Positions 31,417 through 40,174 of a stretch of 51,914 nucleotides of DNA are shown here, piece after piece. The first letter of the stretch is position 1. Each line of letters begins with the position of its first letter. The notes beneath the pieces were generated by a model, which saw only the letters and a program-made list of their open reading frames with translations, was not told where the DNA came from and made no database searches. Both the position numbers and the translations under genes were made by a program. Source of the DNA: Candidatus Aeolococcus gillhamiae (GTDB lineage Bacteria; Chloroflexota; Dormibacteria; Aeolococcales; Aeolococcaceae); NCBI GenBank assembly GCA_003244045.1, contig QHBU01000079.1, positions 1-51,914 on the forward strand, in the 5' to 3' direction.

Positions 31417-33195
31417 TTGAGCGCGGCATCCTCGCTTCTCGCGCGGCTTCTCGCGCGTGCCCGCGACGTCGGCGGCCGGCAGGCGGACGCCTTCCTTACC
31501 TGGGCCCGTCAGCACCGCGCGCTCTGGCCCGCGGCGGCCATCGTGCTGGTGACGGTGGTCGGGTACAGCCTGACGCTGGGCAGCATGTTCGACTACCTGC
31601 GCCTGGAGACGCCGCTGGCCTACCTGCCGCTGCTGCCCTTCTTCGCCCTCGGCATCGCGCTGTTCACCGCGCATCGCTACCGCAACGTCAGCGCGGGGAT
31701 TCGGGATCGCCAGATCGACTTCCTCATCGGCATTCCGATGATTGTCTTCGCTCTGTTGCTGATCACCATCGTGCCGGCGCTGGCCTCCACCTACTACTGG
31801 AGCAACCGGCCGGACGTCCTCTCGATGGCGCTGTTCGCGGGTGGGCTGATCACCATCTTCTACGGGATCAACTGGTTCTGGCGGCTCAAGAGTGCGCTCG
31901 TCTTCCTGGTGCTGATGTGGCCGGCGCTCTACCTCAACATCATGCCGGGGCTGATGCAGTCCTTCACGGACGCCACCAACAGCGCGCTGGGCAAGGTGGT
32001 GCACCTGCTCCCGCTGGGCGTCTCGCTGACGGGATCACCGGGGATCCTCTCGGTCCACCAGGCGAGCGGCGCGCCGCTGACCGTCAGCGTGGGAACCGCG
32101 TGTTCGGGCGCGGACTCGGTTCTCGGGTTCCTGCTCATCGGCGCGGCAATTCTCACCGCCGTCGGCGGCGGCGGCATTCGCAAGTTCCTCTGGATGGTGT
32201 TCGGCCTGGCGCTCACGTTCGCGGTCAATGTCTTCCGGTTGACGTCCATCCTGGCCCTGGCGTCGGCAGGCCACCCCGATCTCGCGCTCGGCGGCTACCA
32301 CGCGGTGATCGGACTGATCCTGTTCACGCTGGTGATCGCGGCGATGATGCGGCTGCTGCCGATCTTCGGACTCCACCCACGACCCGACGTTGTGCAGACA
32401 GGCAGATCGCGGCAGTTGACCGCGATCGCTCCGCGTCGCCCCACACTCCGCCGGCGCCGGGCCACCATCGGCATCATGGCGGCGCTGGCCGTCCTCGTCG
32501 GGCTCGCCAACCAGGGTTTGGCGCCCTACGCCGCCTTCCAGGACGGCACTGGCTCGCCGAGCGTGGTGCCGTTTTCGATCGGATCGGCACCGGGGGGGAT
32601 GCAGGTCAGCTTCTACCAGGAATACCCGTGGGCCAAGCAGTACTTTGGCGCGAACTCGACCTTCACCCGCTACTACTTGAGCGGGATCCCGACACCGCCC
32701 AAACCGGCGACGGCGACGGCGAAGACGACAAGCCTGGTGCAGTCGAACCTCGTCTACGCGGACGTGGTCCGCACGGACGACAAGGGTTCGCTGGACGCGT
32801 ACAACCTGCAGAATTGCTTCCTCTTTCACAACTACAGCATCTCCACCTCGCAGCGGATCGACATCGGCAGCGGCGTCACCGCGTTGCTGCTCAACTACCA
32901 GGCCCCCGGCAACCCGCCGCAGCGCTGGGCCAGCGTGTCATGGGCATGGCCCGTCGACTACAAGGGACAGACCTACTACGAGCGCGTCACGCTGACGTCG
33001 AGCCTGACCACCGGGGGCGCCGACGCCGACGTCTCGCCAAGCGGCGGCTTCCAGGGGATGCTGGTCAGCTTCCTGAACCTGCTCAACGGTAGTCACGACG
33101 ATCCCAAGCTCGACGCGAAGTACAAGAGTGCCGACGCGCTGCTTCGCGCCGACGCGGCGGCACTCGTCAGCCACGCGGTCAAGCACCGGGTCTGA
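31417..33195 (+). CDS. Exosortase with EpsI-like C-terminal domain
   Basis: A 592-residue polytopic membrane protein. The first 320 residues form an exosortase/archaeosortase core with about eight helices and the Cys-Arg-His triad: Cys229 in GTACSGADSVLGFLLIG, Arg274 in FAVNVFRLTSIL and His295 in GGYHAVIGLILF. These cysteine-protease-like enzymes cut C-terminal PEP-CTERM-type signals and transfer the protein to a surface acceptor. After a basic linker and another helix (residues about 345-365) comes an extracytoplasmic EpsI-like domain, as in the exopolysaccharide-associated Xrt-EpsI fusions. The TTG start has a strong ribosome site. Downstream, 2 bp on, is the giant glycosyltransferase; candidate substrates lie at 42072 and 44529. 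Confidence 0.9.
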   Translation: MSAASSLLARLLARARDVGGRQADAFLTWARQHRALWPAAAIVLVTVVGYSLTLGSMFDYLRLETPLAYLPLLPFFALGIALFTAHRYRNVSAGIRDRQIDFLIGIPMIVFALLLITIVPALASTYYWSNRPDVLSMALFAGGLITIFYGINWFWRLKSALVFLVLMWPALYLNIMPGLMQSFTDATNSALGKVVHLLPLGVSLTGSPGILSVHQASGAPLTVSVGTACSGADSVLGFLLIGAAILTAVGGGGIRKFLWMVFGLALTFAVNVFRLTSILALASAGHPDLALGGYHAVIGLILFTLVIAAMMRLLPIFGLHPRPDVVQTGRSRQLTAIAPRRPTLRRRRATIGIMAALAVLVGLANQGLAPYAAFQDGTGSPSVVPFSIGSAPGGMQVSFYQEYPWAKQYFGANSTFTRYYLSGIPTPPKPATATAKTTSLVQSNLVYADVVRTDDKGSLDAYNLQNCFLFHNYSISTSQRIDIGSGVTALLLNYQAPGNPPQRWASVSWAWPVDYKGQTYYERVTLTSSLTTGGADADVSPSGGFQGMLVSFLNLLNGSHDDPKLDAKYKSADALLRADAAALVSHAVKHRV

Positions 33196-33197
33196 CG

Positions 33198-36100
33198 ATG
33201 ACCACCCGGCCGGACGGGGCTCCGAGCCTCTGGGCACGACTGGCGGCCGGTGTCGCGTGCGCTGCCGCAGTCGGGCTGGCGCTGACGCCTCTCATCCCAC
33301 ACGACACTGCCGGGCAGAGCGCGCCCGGAACCTCGTCTTCGGCACCCGTTGGTTCCCCGGCTTCCAACAGCGCCACGCTCTGTCCGACGCCGTCGATCTC
33401 GACAGTGACCACCGAGACCACCCCCGGGTCGGGCGTGTACACCGCGCCACCCGCGGACCCCAAGGGTGTGTGGGTCCAGGTGACCGGCACCAACCTCGTG
33501 AGCCCGGTGTGCCAGCGGTCCGTGTACGTGGGCACCGTGCAGCAGCCGGGTGACCAGAACACGCCCGGCCCGGTGACGCCACCCAGCCCGGCTGCTTCGC
33601 CGACACCGACGACATCGCCGTCGCGGGCGTCGTCACCGACCCCATCACCCACCGCGCCTCCTCCCGACACGGAGACCCTGTACTTTTCGTCTAACGGCGA
33701 CAGCGGCCCGGTCTCGGTTCACTTCGCCGACCCGAGACACAGCAGCGCCCCGGTGCTGAGCAACAACAATTTCACCTTCCTGTCCCCACCGGTGATCACG
33801 GGAATGTCGACGCAGACCCCGTCGGAGAGTGCGTACATCGCGCTCGCTGGAACCGGCTTCACGATGGGCGGCCTCAACCCCATGACCGGGGTGACGTACT
33901 ACCAGGGTCCCGCGTCCTCCGAGGTCGGCTGCGACGCCGTGGCCGCCGTCTTCAGCGACGACGCGCACATGACGCTCAATGCGCCGACCACGTACTGCAA
34001 CGGCGACGTCGTGGTCACCTTTGAGACGCAGCTGGACACGCGCTACCCGATCTCGAGCAGCAACATGAACATCATCGAGGCCGCGACGCCGCAGCCGATC
34101 CAGGTGCGCGGTGTGGTGTCATCCATCCTTCCGAAACAACCCAGCCCGGGTGCGACCATGTACGTCATCGGCTCCGGGTTCGGCGCCACCTCGGGAACGG
34201 CCACACTGAACGGGTCCTCTCTCCAGGTGATCTCCTGGAACGACCGCGTGGTATCGCTGGTGGTTGCTAAGGATGCGACCAGCGGCTCGGTCGTCCTCAC
34301 CCGCTACGACGGCACCACGGTCCCCATTGGCGGCGTGACGTTGGTCCCACCGGCGCTTGCCTTCCCCGGCGGGTCGTCGGCGGCGGCAGCTGCTGCGGCG
34401 GCCGCGTCGGCGGCCGCCAAGAAGCCGATCATCTTCGGCCTGCCGGTGCCGCCGAGTAGGCCGCTGTCAGGTGGCGAGACCGTGACGGGCCAGCTCAACC
34501 CCGCTCCGTCGCTGTCGCCGTTCGTCAACAACATCAACTACACCACGACACCAGTCGGATTCGCGCCATTTGCAGTACTGGCCGCCATCGTTCTCATTGC
34601 CGCCTTCATCCTGGGCTTCGTTCAAGCCGGGCTCTTCGTGCTCTTTGCGCGGCGGAGCCGTCGAATCGCAGCAGCGGCACGGGCTGCGGCTGAGAACGCG
34701 CTGGTCGAGCGTCGTCGCGGACGCGAGCTGCGGCTGGGGCGGCACGTACGCAACGTCGAGGTCATCGGACGGGCGGCGCCAATCGGACACCTTCTCTTGC
34801 GCGCCGGTGCCATCGACCGCCATGCGTTGCGCGAGGCTCTCCACCAGCACCGCACCGAAGGACGTCCCCTCGGTGAGGTGTTGGTTGCACGCGGGGCGGC
34901 CAGCGAGAAGGCGGTCTGGGGCACGCTCGGCGATCAGTGGGGCATCTCACTGGGCGACCTGGAGAACCATTGGGTGGACGTCACGCTCGCGCAGCGGCTC
35001 CCGGCGGTCGACGCCATCCGATACCGCGTGCTTCTGGTGCGAGGCATCGGAGAGACCGTCGTGGTGGCCATGGCTGACCCGTTCGACACGCGGGCACGCC
35101 TTCACGTGGAGCGCGTCGTGGGGCTCCGTGTGGTCCCGATTCTTGCCACGCCCAGCGCCATCCGTCGGCGACAGGAGCAGGTGTACTCCGCAGCCCTCCT
35201 CGACGAAAGTGTCGAGTCACTCCAACGAGCACACCCCGAGGCATCGGCGCATCTCCTCCTGACGCGGCGTCAGCGAATCACTGCGGTCATGGGGGGCGTG
35301 CTGGCCATCAGTCTTGCAGTGGTGTTCGGGGGCCCGTTCTTCATCGGTGTCGCGGGATTCGTCGTTGGACTCTACGCCGTCGTCGTTGTATTCCGAGCGT
35401 ATGTGATTGTTCGCGGCTCCAAGTTCCTTGGCGTCGTGGACATCACGGCCGCAGACCTCGCCGCCCTTACAGACCTGCCCATCTACACAATCCTGTGCCC
35501 CCTCTACCGGGAGGCCGGCGTCTTGCCGCAGCTTGTCGAAGCCTGCGCGGCGCTCGACTACCCCGCGTCTCTCCTCGACATCAAGCTCTTGCTCGAGGCC
35601 GATGACATTGAAACACTCAACCTAGTACTCGACTACCCGTTGCCCGGCAACTTCGACGTCATCGTGGTGCCAGCGGAGGGCCCACGGACAAAGCCAAAGG
35701 CTTGCAATTACGGCCTGCAGTTTGCTCGTGGCGAATACGTGGTGATCTTCGACGCCGAGGACATCCCGGAGCCCGACCAGCTGAAGAAGGCGATCGCGAC
35801 GTTCAGGCGGTCAGGCCCAAGTGTAGGTTGCGTGCAGGCGAAGCTCAACTTTTACAACCCACGCCAGAACGCCCTCACGTCTTGGTTTGCGCTTGAGTAC
35901 ACGGCCTGGTTCGACTTCTTCCTCCCAGGCTTGGTCGACCTCGGCCTTCCGGTGCCATTGGGCGGGAGCAGCAACCACTTCCCCACGGCACTGTTGCGCC
36001 ACCTCAATGCCTGGGATCCGAACAACGTCACCGAGGACGCGGACCTTGGGATTCGCCTGCATCGCGCCGGCTACCGCACCGTGATCATGTCGTCAACCAC

Positions 36101-36692
36101 GCTCGAGGAGGCCAATAGCGACTTCGTCAACTGGGTGAAGCAGCGCTCGCGGTGGGGAAAGGGCTACGCCGTCAGCTGGCTGGTACAGATGCGTCACCCA
36201 GTGACCCTCTACCGCCTGGTGGGGTGGAAGAGCTTCATCTCTGTCCACCTGACTCTCGGAGGAACCTTCGGAGTTTCGGTGCTCAACCTGGCGGTCTGGC
36301 TGCTCACCCTCCTCTGGGCTCTGGCTCAGTTCAACTTCATCGCCTACCTGTTCCCCTCGGCCATCTACTACGTAGGGATGCTTGAGCTTCTGGTCGGCAA
36401 CTTCTTCTTCCTGTACATGGGCGTCTGGTCTTGCCAGCACCGCAAGTCATGGGAGCTGACCCGAGTTGCGCTGTTGGCGCCGGCCTACTGGCTGATGATG
36501 TCCCTGGCCATGCTGAAGGCCGGGCTCCAACTGGTGACCAAACCCACGTACTGGGAGAAGACCGTACACGGCCTCTTCGACAACGGGTCGGTTGTGCAGG
36601 ACGTTGCTCTGGTTGGCACTAGCGCCCCGACAAACACGTCGGCCCCTGTACTCGCTGACGAAGCCGCAACTTCGAGTCGAGCGAAGCAATGA
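33198..36692 (+). CDS. IPT-MshEN-GT2 fusion: surface-domain-bearing, probably c-di-GMP-responsive glycosyltransferase
   Basis: A 1164-residue protein. An N-terminal signal/anchor helix (about 11-30) is followed by a Pro/Ser/Thr-rich stretch (about 120-155), IPT/TIG-like Ig folds (clearest at about 300-385, GATMYVIGSGFGATSGTATL), an Ala run, and a membrane helix (about 455-485). An MshEN/GspE-N domain starts at about 525 (IGHLLLRAGAIDRHALREAL, then LGEVLVARGAASEKAVWGTL), two more helices follow, and then a cellulose-synthase-like GT2: D802 in LEADDIET, FDAEDIPEPDQ (852), TEDADLGIRL (945), QRSRW (982), with C-terminal transport helices. MshEN domains bind cyclic di-GMP, and NfrB of E. coli has the same MshEN-GT2 pairing. 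Here outer IPT domains are added. It follows the exosortase gene by 2 bp. Confidence 0.88.
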   Translation: MTTRPDGAPSLWARLAAGVACAAAVGLALTPLIPHDTAGQSAPGTSSSAPVGSPASNSATLCPTPSISTVTTETTPGSGVYTAPPADPKGVWVQVTGTNLVSPVCQRSVYVGTVQQPGDQNTPGPVTPPSPAASPTPTTSPSRASSPTPSPTAPPPDTETLYFSSNGDSGPVSVHFADPRHSSAPVLSNNNFTFLSPPVITGMSTQTPSESAYIALAGTGFTMGGLNPMTGVTYYQGPASSEVGCDAVAAVFSDDAHMTLNAPTTYCNGDVVVTFETQLDTRYPISSSNMNIIEAATPQPIQVRGVVSSILPKQPSPGATMYVIGSGFGATSGTATLNGSSLQVISWNDRVVSLVVAKDATSGSVVLTRYDGTTVPIGGVTLVPPALAFPGGSSAAAAAAAAASAAAKKPIIFGLPVPPSRPLSGGETVTGQLNPAPSLSPFVNNINYTTTPVGFAPFAVLAAIVLIAAFILGFVQAGLFVLFARRSRRIAAAARAAAENALVERRRGRELRLGRHVRNVEVIGRAAPIGHLLLRAGAIDRHALREALHQHRTEGRPLGEVLVARGAASEKAVWGTLGDQWGISLGDLENHWVDVTLAQRLPAVDAIRYRVLLVRGIGETVVVAMADPFDTRARLHVERVVGLRVVPILATPSAIRRRQEQVYSAALLDESVESLQRAHPEASAHLLLTRRQRITAVMGGVLAISLAVVFGGPFFIGVAGFVVGLYAVVVVFRAYVIVRGSKFLGVVDITAADLAALTDLPIYTILCPLYREAGVLPQLVEACAALDYPASLLDIKLLLEADDIETLNLVLDYPLPGNFDVIVVPAEGPRTKPKACNYGLQFARGEYVVIFDAEDIPEPDQLKKAIATFRRSGPSVGCVQAKLNFYNPRQNALTSWFALEYTAWFDFFLPGLVDLGLPVPLGGSSNHFPTALLRHLNAWDPNNVTEDADLGIRLHRAGYRTVIMSSTTLEEANSDFVNWVKQRSRWGKGYAVSWLVQMRHPVTLYRLVGWKSFISVHLTLGGTFGVSVLNLAVWLLTLLWALAQFNFIAYLFPSAIYYVGMLELLVGNFFFLYMGVWSCQHRKSWELTRVALLAPAYWLMMSLAMLKAGLQLVTKPTYWEKTVHGLFDNGSVVQDVALVGTSAPTNTSAPVLADEAATSSRAKQ

Positions 36693-36831
36693 TATTCAAC
36701 GGCGCAGTCCGAGACGTGATGTGCGGCAGGGTCCTCGCCGCTGCCGTCTCGCGCACTGCGCCACCCGGGGCCCGGACCGGCGGCGTCGTGCCGCCGGTCC
36801 CGCCATCCCACCCGGCGAGACGGTGCACGGC

Positions 36832-38505
36832 GTGAGCAGTCTCACAGTCGCGCTTCCCAGGGCCTTGCGGCGGGGTGACCGGTCAAGGGTCGCTGCGCGG
36901 CGCGTCCCTCGACGCTGGCCCATCGAGAGCACCTTCCTGTTCCTGGTGTCCTTCATCGTGTACATGGCTGTGGCTGACTACCTCGTCATCCACCTTCACT
37001 ACACGAACGCGGACGCTTACACAAGGGTGGCGGATGCCACGTATGTGCTGTACAGCCGCGACCCGCACCTGGGTGCCATCGGGTTCATCTGGCCACCCCT
37101 GCCTGGTTTGCTCAACATCCCGATCCTGGCACTTCAGCATTGGTTTCCCTTTCTGATCAACCACGCATTCGCCGGCAGCGTGCAAGCGGCCCTGTTCGGC
37201 GCAGGCAGCGTTGTGCTCATCAACCTGGGGCTGCGGCGGGCAGGCGTGATCCTGCCAGTTCGCTGGCTCGTGCTCGCGGTGTGGATCGCTAATCCCATGA
37301 CGGCGCTCTACTCGGCCCAGGGCATGAGTGAGGCTCCGTTTGTATTCTTCGTGATCGCGTCACTACTCTCGTTCATTCGTTGGACCGATTCGCGCAAGCC
37401 TGGCGAACTGGCGGCCCTCGGAGTGCTGGTCGGCCTCGGCACCCTGGTGCGCGTTGAGATGATTCCCATGGCGATTGCCGTCGGGGCTGGTGTGTTCGTT
37501 TGCTCGCTGGCCAAGAAGACGAGCTGGCGTCAGCTGGAGACCCAGATGCTGCTGTACGCCCTTCCCGCGGTCTTCCTCTTCGCGCTATGGATCGGCTCGA
37601 CCTGGGTCATCGAGCGCGACCCACTGTACATCTTCCACTCGAGCTACTCGCAGCAGGCTGCAGCCACCGGCGGCTTCGGGGCTAGCGCGGTTGGCAACTT
37701 CACTCAATGGCACAACGTCGTGTCCTACATAGGCCTGCAATATCTGCAGCTGTTCCCGGCCGTTGTCGTGCTCGTAGCGGCGGTCGCTGTGCGCACGCTG
37801 GTCGCCAGAGATCGTCGTCCTGGTCTGGTTCTGCTCGGGTTGGCGCTCCCCGTGCCGCTCGTCGACATGTACCTACTTCACTCAGGGAACTTGCCTCTAA
37901 TCCTGCGCTATCAGATCTACGTGATCCCTTACACAATGGTGCTCGGAATCTTCCTGCTCAAAGAATTCGGACGCGTGAGCCCGAGAGTCGTATCGGTCGC
38001 TGCTCTACTGCTCGTTGCAGTGGTCGGCATCTCTAATATGTCCTCCTTCCAGCTGATGTCTGACGTTCAACGTGCACCCGAGGAATCGGTGGCGATTCTC
38101 GCGGCGGAGAACAACGTGTCAGCGGGCGCGGTCAACAACCAGATGGACCCGTACGACTCGGCGATCGCGGTGGCTCAGTCGGTCGCCCTGGCCGACAAGG
38201 ACCACGGCCTCATTGCGATGGACACGTTTCGTGGGTCCGCCGTGTATATGACCGCACCGGACCGAAGCACGTATGTGGTGACCAGTGATGAGGACTTCGA
38301 GGCTGTCGTGAATCAGCCGCAGGTGTACCACGTGGAGTACTTTCTCGTCCCCAAGCCCGAGGGCGAGAGCACGCTCGACCATATCAATCAGCTATACCCG
38401 ACTCTCTGGGCGAACGGTGACAATTTCGCAACCAAGGTGGCGGAGATTGGCGGGCAGCTGCATTGGCGGCTGTACCGGATCACCGGCGTCACCGGACGAG
38501 CCTAA
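36832..38505 (+). CDS. GT-C-type membrane glycosyltransferase (GT39/ArnT-like)
   Basis: A 557-residue protein with about eleven transmembrane helices. After the first helix the loop NADAYTRVADATYVLYSRDP carries an Asp in the position of the catalytic acidic residue of GT-C enzymes, followed by GFIWPPLPGLLNIPILAL. The C-terminal approximately 150 residues are an extracytoplasmic soluble domain (from NVSAGAVNNQMDPY). Such enzymes use polyprenyl-phosphate sugars on the outer face; the GT2 at 28339 could supply the donor. I start it at the GTG at 36832, just before the basic N-terminus; the open frame upstream to 36592 overlaps the previous gene and looks non-coding. The 139 bp before it show nothing notable. 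Confidence 0.82.
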   Translation: MSSLTVALPRALRRGDRSRVAARRVPRRWPIESTFLFLVSFIVYMAVADYLVIHLHYTNADAYTRVADATYVLYSRDPHLGAIGFIWPPLPGLLNIPILALQHWFPFLINHAFAGSVQAALFGAGSVVLINLGLRRAGVILPVRWLVLAVWIANPMTALYSAQGMSEAPFVFFVIASLLSFIRWTDSRKPGELAALGVLVGLGTLVRVEMIPMAIAVGAGVFVCSLAKKTSWRQLETQMLLYALPAVFLFALWIGSTWVIERDPLYIFHSSYSQQAAATGGFGASAVGNFTQWHNVVSYIGLQYLQLFPAVVVLVAAVAVRTLVARDRRPGLVLLGLALPVPLVDMYLLHSGNLPLILRYQIYVIPYTMVLGIFLLKEFGRVSPRVVSVAALLLVAVVGISNMSSFQLMSDVQRAPEESVAILAAENNVSAGAVNNQMDPYDSAIAVAQSVALADKDHGLIAMDTFRGSAVYMTAPDRSTYVVTSDEDFEAVVNQPQVYHVEYFLVPKPEGESTLDHINQLYPTLWANGDNFATKVAEIGGQLHWRLYRITGVTGRA

Positions 38506-38508
38506 CGT

Positions 38509-39507
38509 TTGAGTGCGTTCGCCGCGCAAGGCACGTCCGCGTCGGACCCGTGGCTGACGGTTGTCATCCCGACATACAACGGAGGGCGTTACCTGCGCAG
38601 CACCTTGGCCAGCATCGAGCGCGAAAGGCCGGTCGGCATCGAGATCATCGCTGTAGACGATGGTTCCTCTGACGCAACCATGGACATTCTGACCTCGAGT
38701 GCCCGAACGTTGCCCATCCGACTGGTGCGTGGTCCGGGTCGGGCAGGCTGGGTTGGGGCCACCAATATCGGCGCACGCGAGGCTCGCGGCACCTGGCTCT
38801 GCATGCTTCACCAGGATGACCTGTGGTTGCCAGGGCGGCTGCGATCACTGCAACACACGAGCAGCCACAACCCGCACGCCGGTCTCCTCGTCGGCGAGTC
38901 GGAATTCCTTGATGAGTCGGGACGAAGGATCGGGCGATGGCGGCTACCGTGGCACGGGACGCCACCACAACCGACTGAGATGGCACGGCGTCTCTATGTG
39001 CAGAACTGGCTTGCCCTCCCGTCATGTGCCGTAAAAACGAACCTGTTGAAGGCGTTGAACTACCTTGACGAAGACCTCTGGTATACCGCCGACTGGGACC
39101 TATGGCTCCGGCTGGTCCGCGACGCGCCCATAGCGATCGCTCACGGTGTGCTCTCGGGTTTCCGGATCCATGGCTCTTCCCAGACGGTCGAACGCAGCGC
39201 CGACATAGGCGCGTTCGAGAGTCAGATGCGCACTGTGCAGGAGCGCCACCGCTGGGCTGCTGATGGGCGAAGCGATGTGCTCGCAGCGGGCGAGATGTCA
39301 ACGCTGACCAATGTCGCCCTCGCGTCGCTTCTTCACCGCGGACGGTTCCCCGCATCCGCGTTGGCACGCCAGGCCCTGCGGCTGCGCGGCGGAGGGTGGC
39401 GAAGGTTCGCTCGCGATTCGCGGATCGTGGATCGAGCGGGTCCCCGCATCCGCCTTGCCGTCCGATCTCGCTCCGCTGCCGCGTGGCCGATCAGCACGAC
39501 CACGTGA
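38509..39507 (+). CDS. GT2 glycosyltransferase
   Basis: A 332-residue soluble family 2 glycosyltransferase with a GT-A fold: LTVVIPTYNGGRYLRSTLAS, IIAVDDGSSDATMDI, the metal-binding region MLHQDDLWLPGRL, and an acceptor-side stretch YTADWDLWLRLVRD, then HGVLSGFRIHGSSQT. The C-terminal 60 residues are basic and probably lie at the membrane surface. The start is a TTG at 38509, 3 bp past the preceding stop, chosen because it gives a normal lead into the first strand; no strong ribosome site is visible. It overlaps the methyltransferase gene by 4 bp (GTGA). It probably adds one sugar of the same surface glycan. Confidence 0.88.
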   Translation: MSAFAAQGTSASDPWLTVVIPTYNGGRYLRSTLASIERERPVGIEIIAVDDGSSDATMDILTSSARTLPIRLVRGPGRAGWVGATNIGAREARGTWLCMLHQDDLWLPGRLRSLQHTSSHNPHAGLLVGESEFLDESGRRIGRWRLPWHGTPPQPTEMARRLYVQNWLALPSCAVKTNLLKALNYLDEDLWYTADWDLWLRLVRDAPIAIAHGVLSGFRIHGSSQTVERSADIGAFESQMRTVQERHRWAADGRSDVLAAGEMSTLTNVALASLLHRGRFPASALARQALRLRGGGWRRFARDSRIVDRAGPRIRLAVRSRSAAAWPISTTT

Positions 39508-40166
39508 GGGTGGGACCATTCGTCCGGCAGCGTTTGGGGCGGTTCGAAGAGCCCGCAGCCGAGGCATATCGCCGTCCCTTCATCGATCTCGACGACCTCG
39601 CCCGGACGCTGGCACGACTCGACCGTGTGTGCACGGTGCTTGAGGTGGGCGCTGGGGAGGGAGCCATGGCAACGCGAGTCGTGCGCGCCTTCCCGCAGGC
39701 GAGGTACCTTGGCATCGATATCATTCGGCGGCCGGGCCGCCTGTTCCGCGGCGACGAGGAGCGGGCCCAGTTCTGCGCAATGGACCTCGAGGATCTGCCG
39801 CCAGATCAACTCTTCGACCTTGTCCTGTTGGTGGATGTTCTCCATCACGTGGCGCCCCCGCTGCGCGAGAAGGTGCTGGCCGGCGCGCGACGCCATGTGA
39901 GGTCCGGGGGTCACCTCGCGATCAAGGAGTGGGAGAGAACTCGATCGCTCGGCCAGATGGCCTGGTTCATCGTCGACCGCTACATCGGAGGGGACCCGAA
40001 CGTGCGGGCGTTCGCTCCTGGCGAACTCATGGCCACGGTGGCCAGGGTGTGCCCTGGTGACCAGGTGACAATCGAGGCCCGGGTCCCACCACGCCGGAAC
40101 AACCTTCTTCTGGTGATCGCCTGTGGAGGCCCAACAGCGACGGATCCGGGGCATATCGAACGTTAA
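39504..40166 (+). CDS. Class I SAM-dependent methyltransferase
   Basis: A 220-residue methyltransferase with motif I TVLEVGAGEGAMATRVVRA, motif II-like YLGIDII, a motif around CAMDLEDLPPDQLFDLVLL, VDVLHHVAPPLREKVL and GGHLAIKEWER. Its place after glycosyltransferases suggests O- or N-methylation of a sugar or lipid in the surface polymer. The GTG at 39504 overlaps the GT2 stop as GTGA, which couples translation; in-frame codons at 39483 and 39510 are alternatives. It ends 8 bp before the M23 peptidase gene, so the operon continues. The acceptor is unknown. Confidence 0.85.
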   Translation: MRVGPFVRQRLGRFEEPAAEAYRRPFIDLDDLARTLARLDRVCTVLEVGAGEGAMATRVVRAFPQARYLGIDIIRRPGRLFRGDEERAQFCAMDLEDLPPDQLFDLVLLVDVLHHVAPPLREKVLAGARRHVRSGGHLAIKEWERTRSLGQMAWFIVDRYIGGDPNVRAFAPGELMATVARVCPGDQVTIEARVPPRRNNLLLVIACGGPTATDPGHIER

Positions 40167-40174
40167 GAGATGAC

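Noticed and set aside
31284-33092. Alternative plus-strand frame of 602 codons across the exosortase gene
   Set aside because: The overlapping frame at 31417 holds the Cys-Arg-His triad and transmembrane pattern; the other is Arg-rich and domainless.
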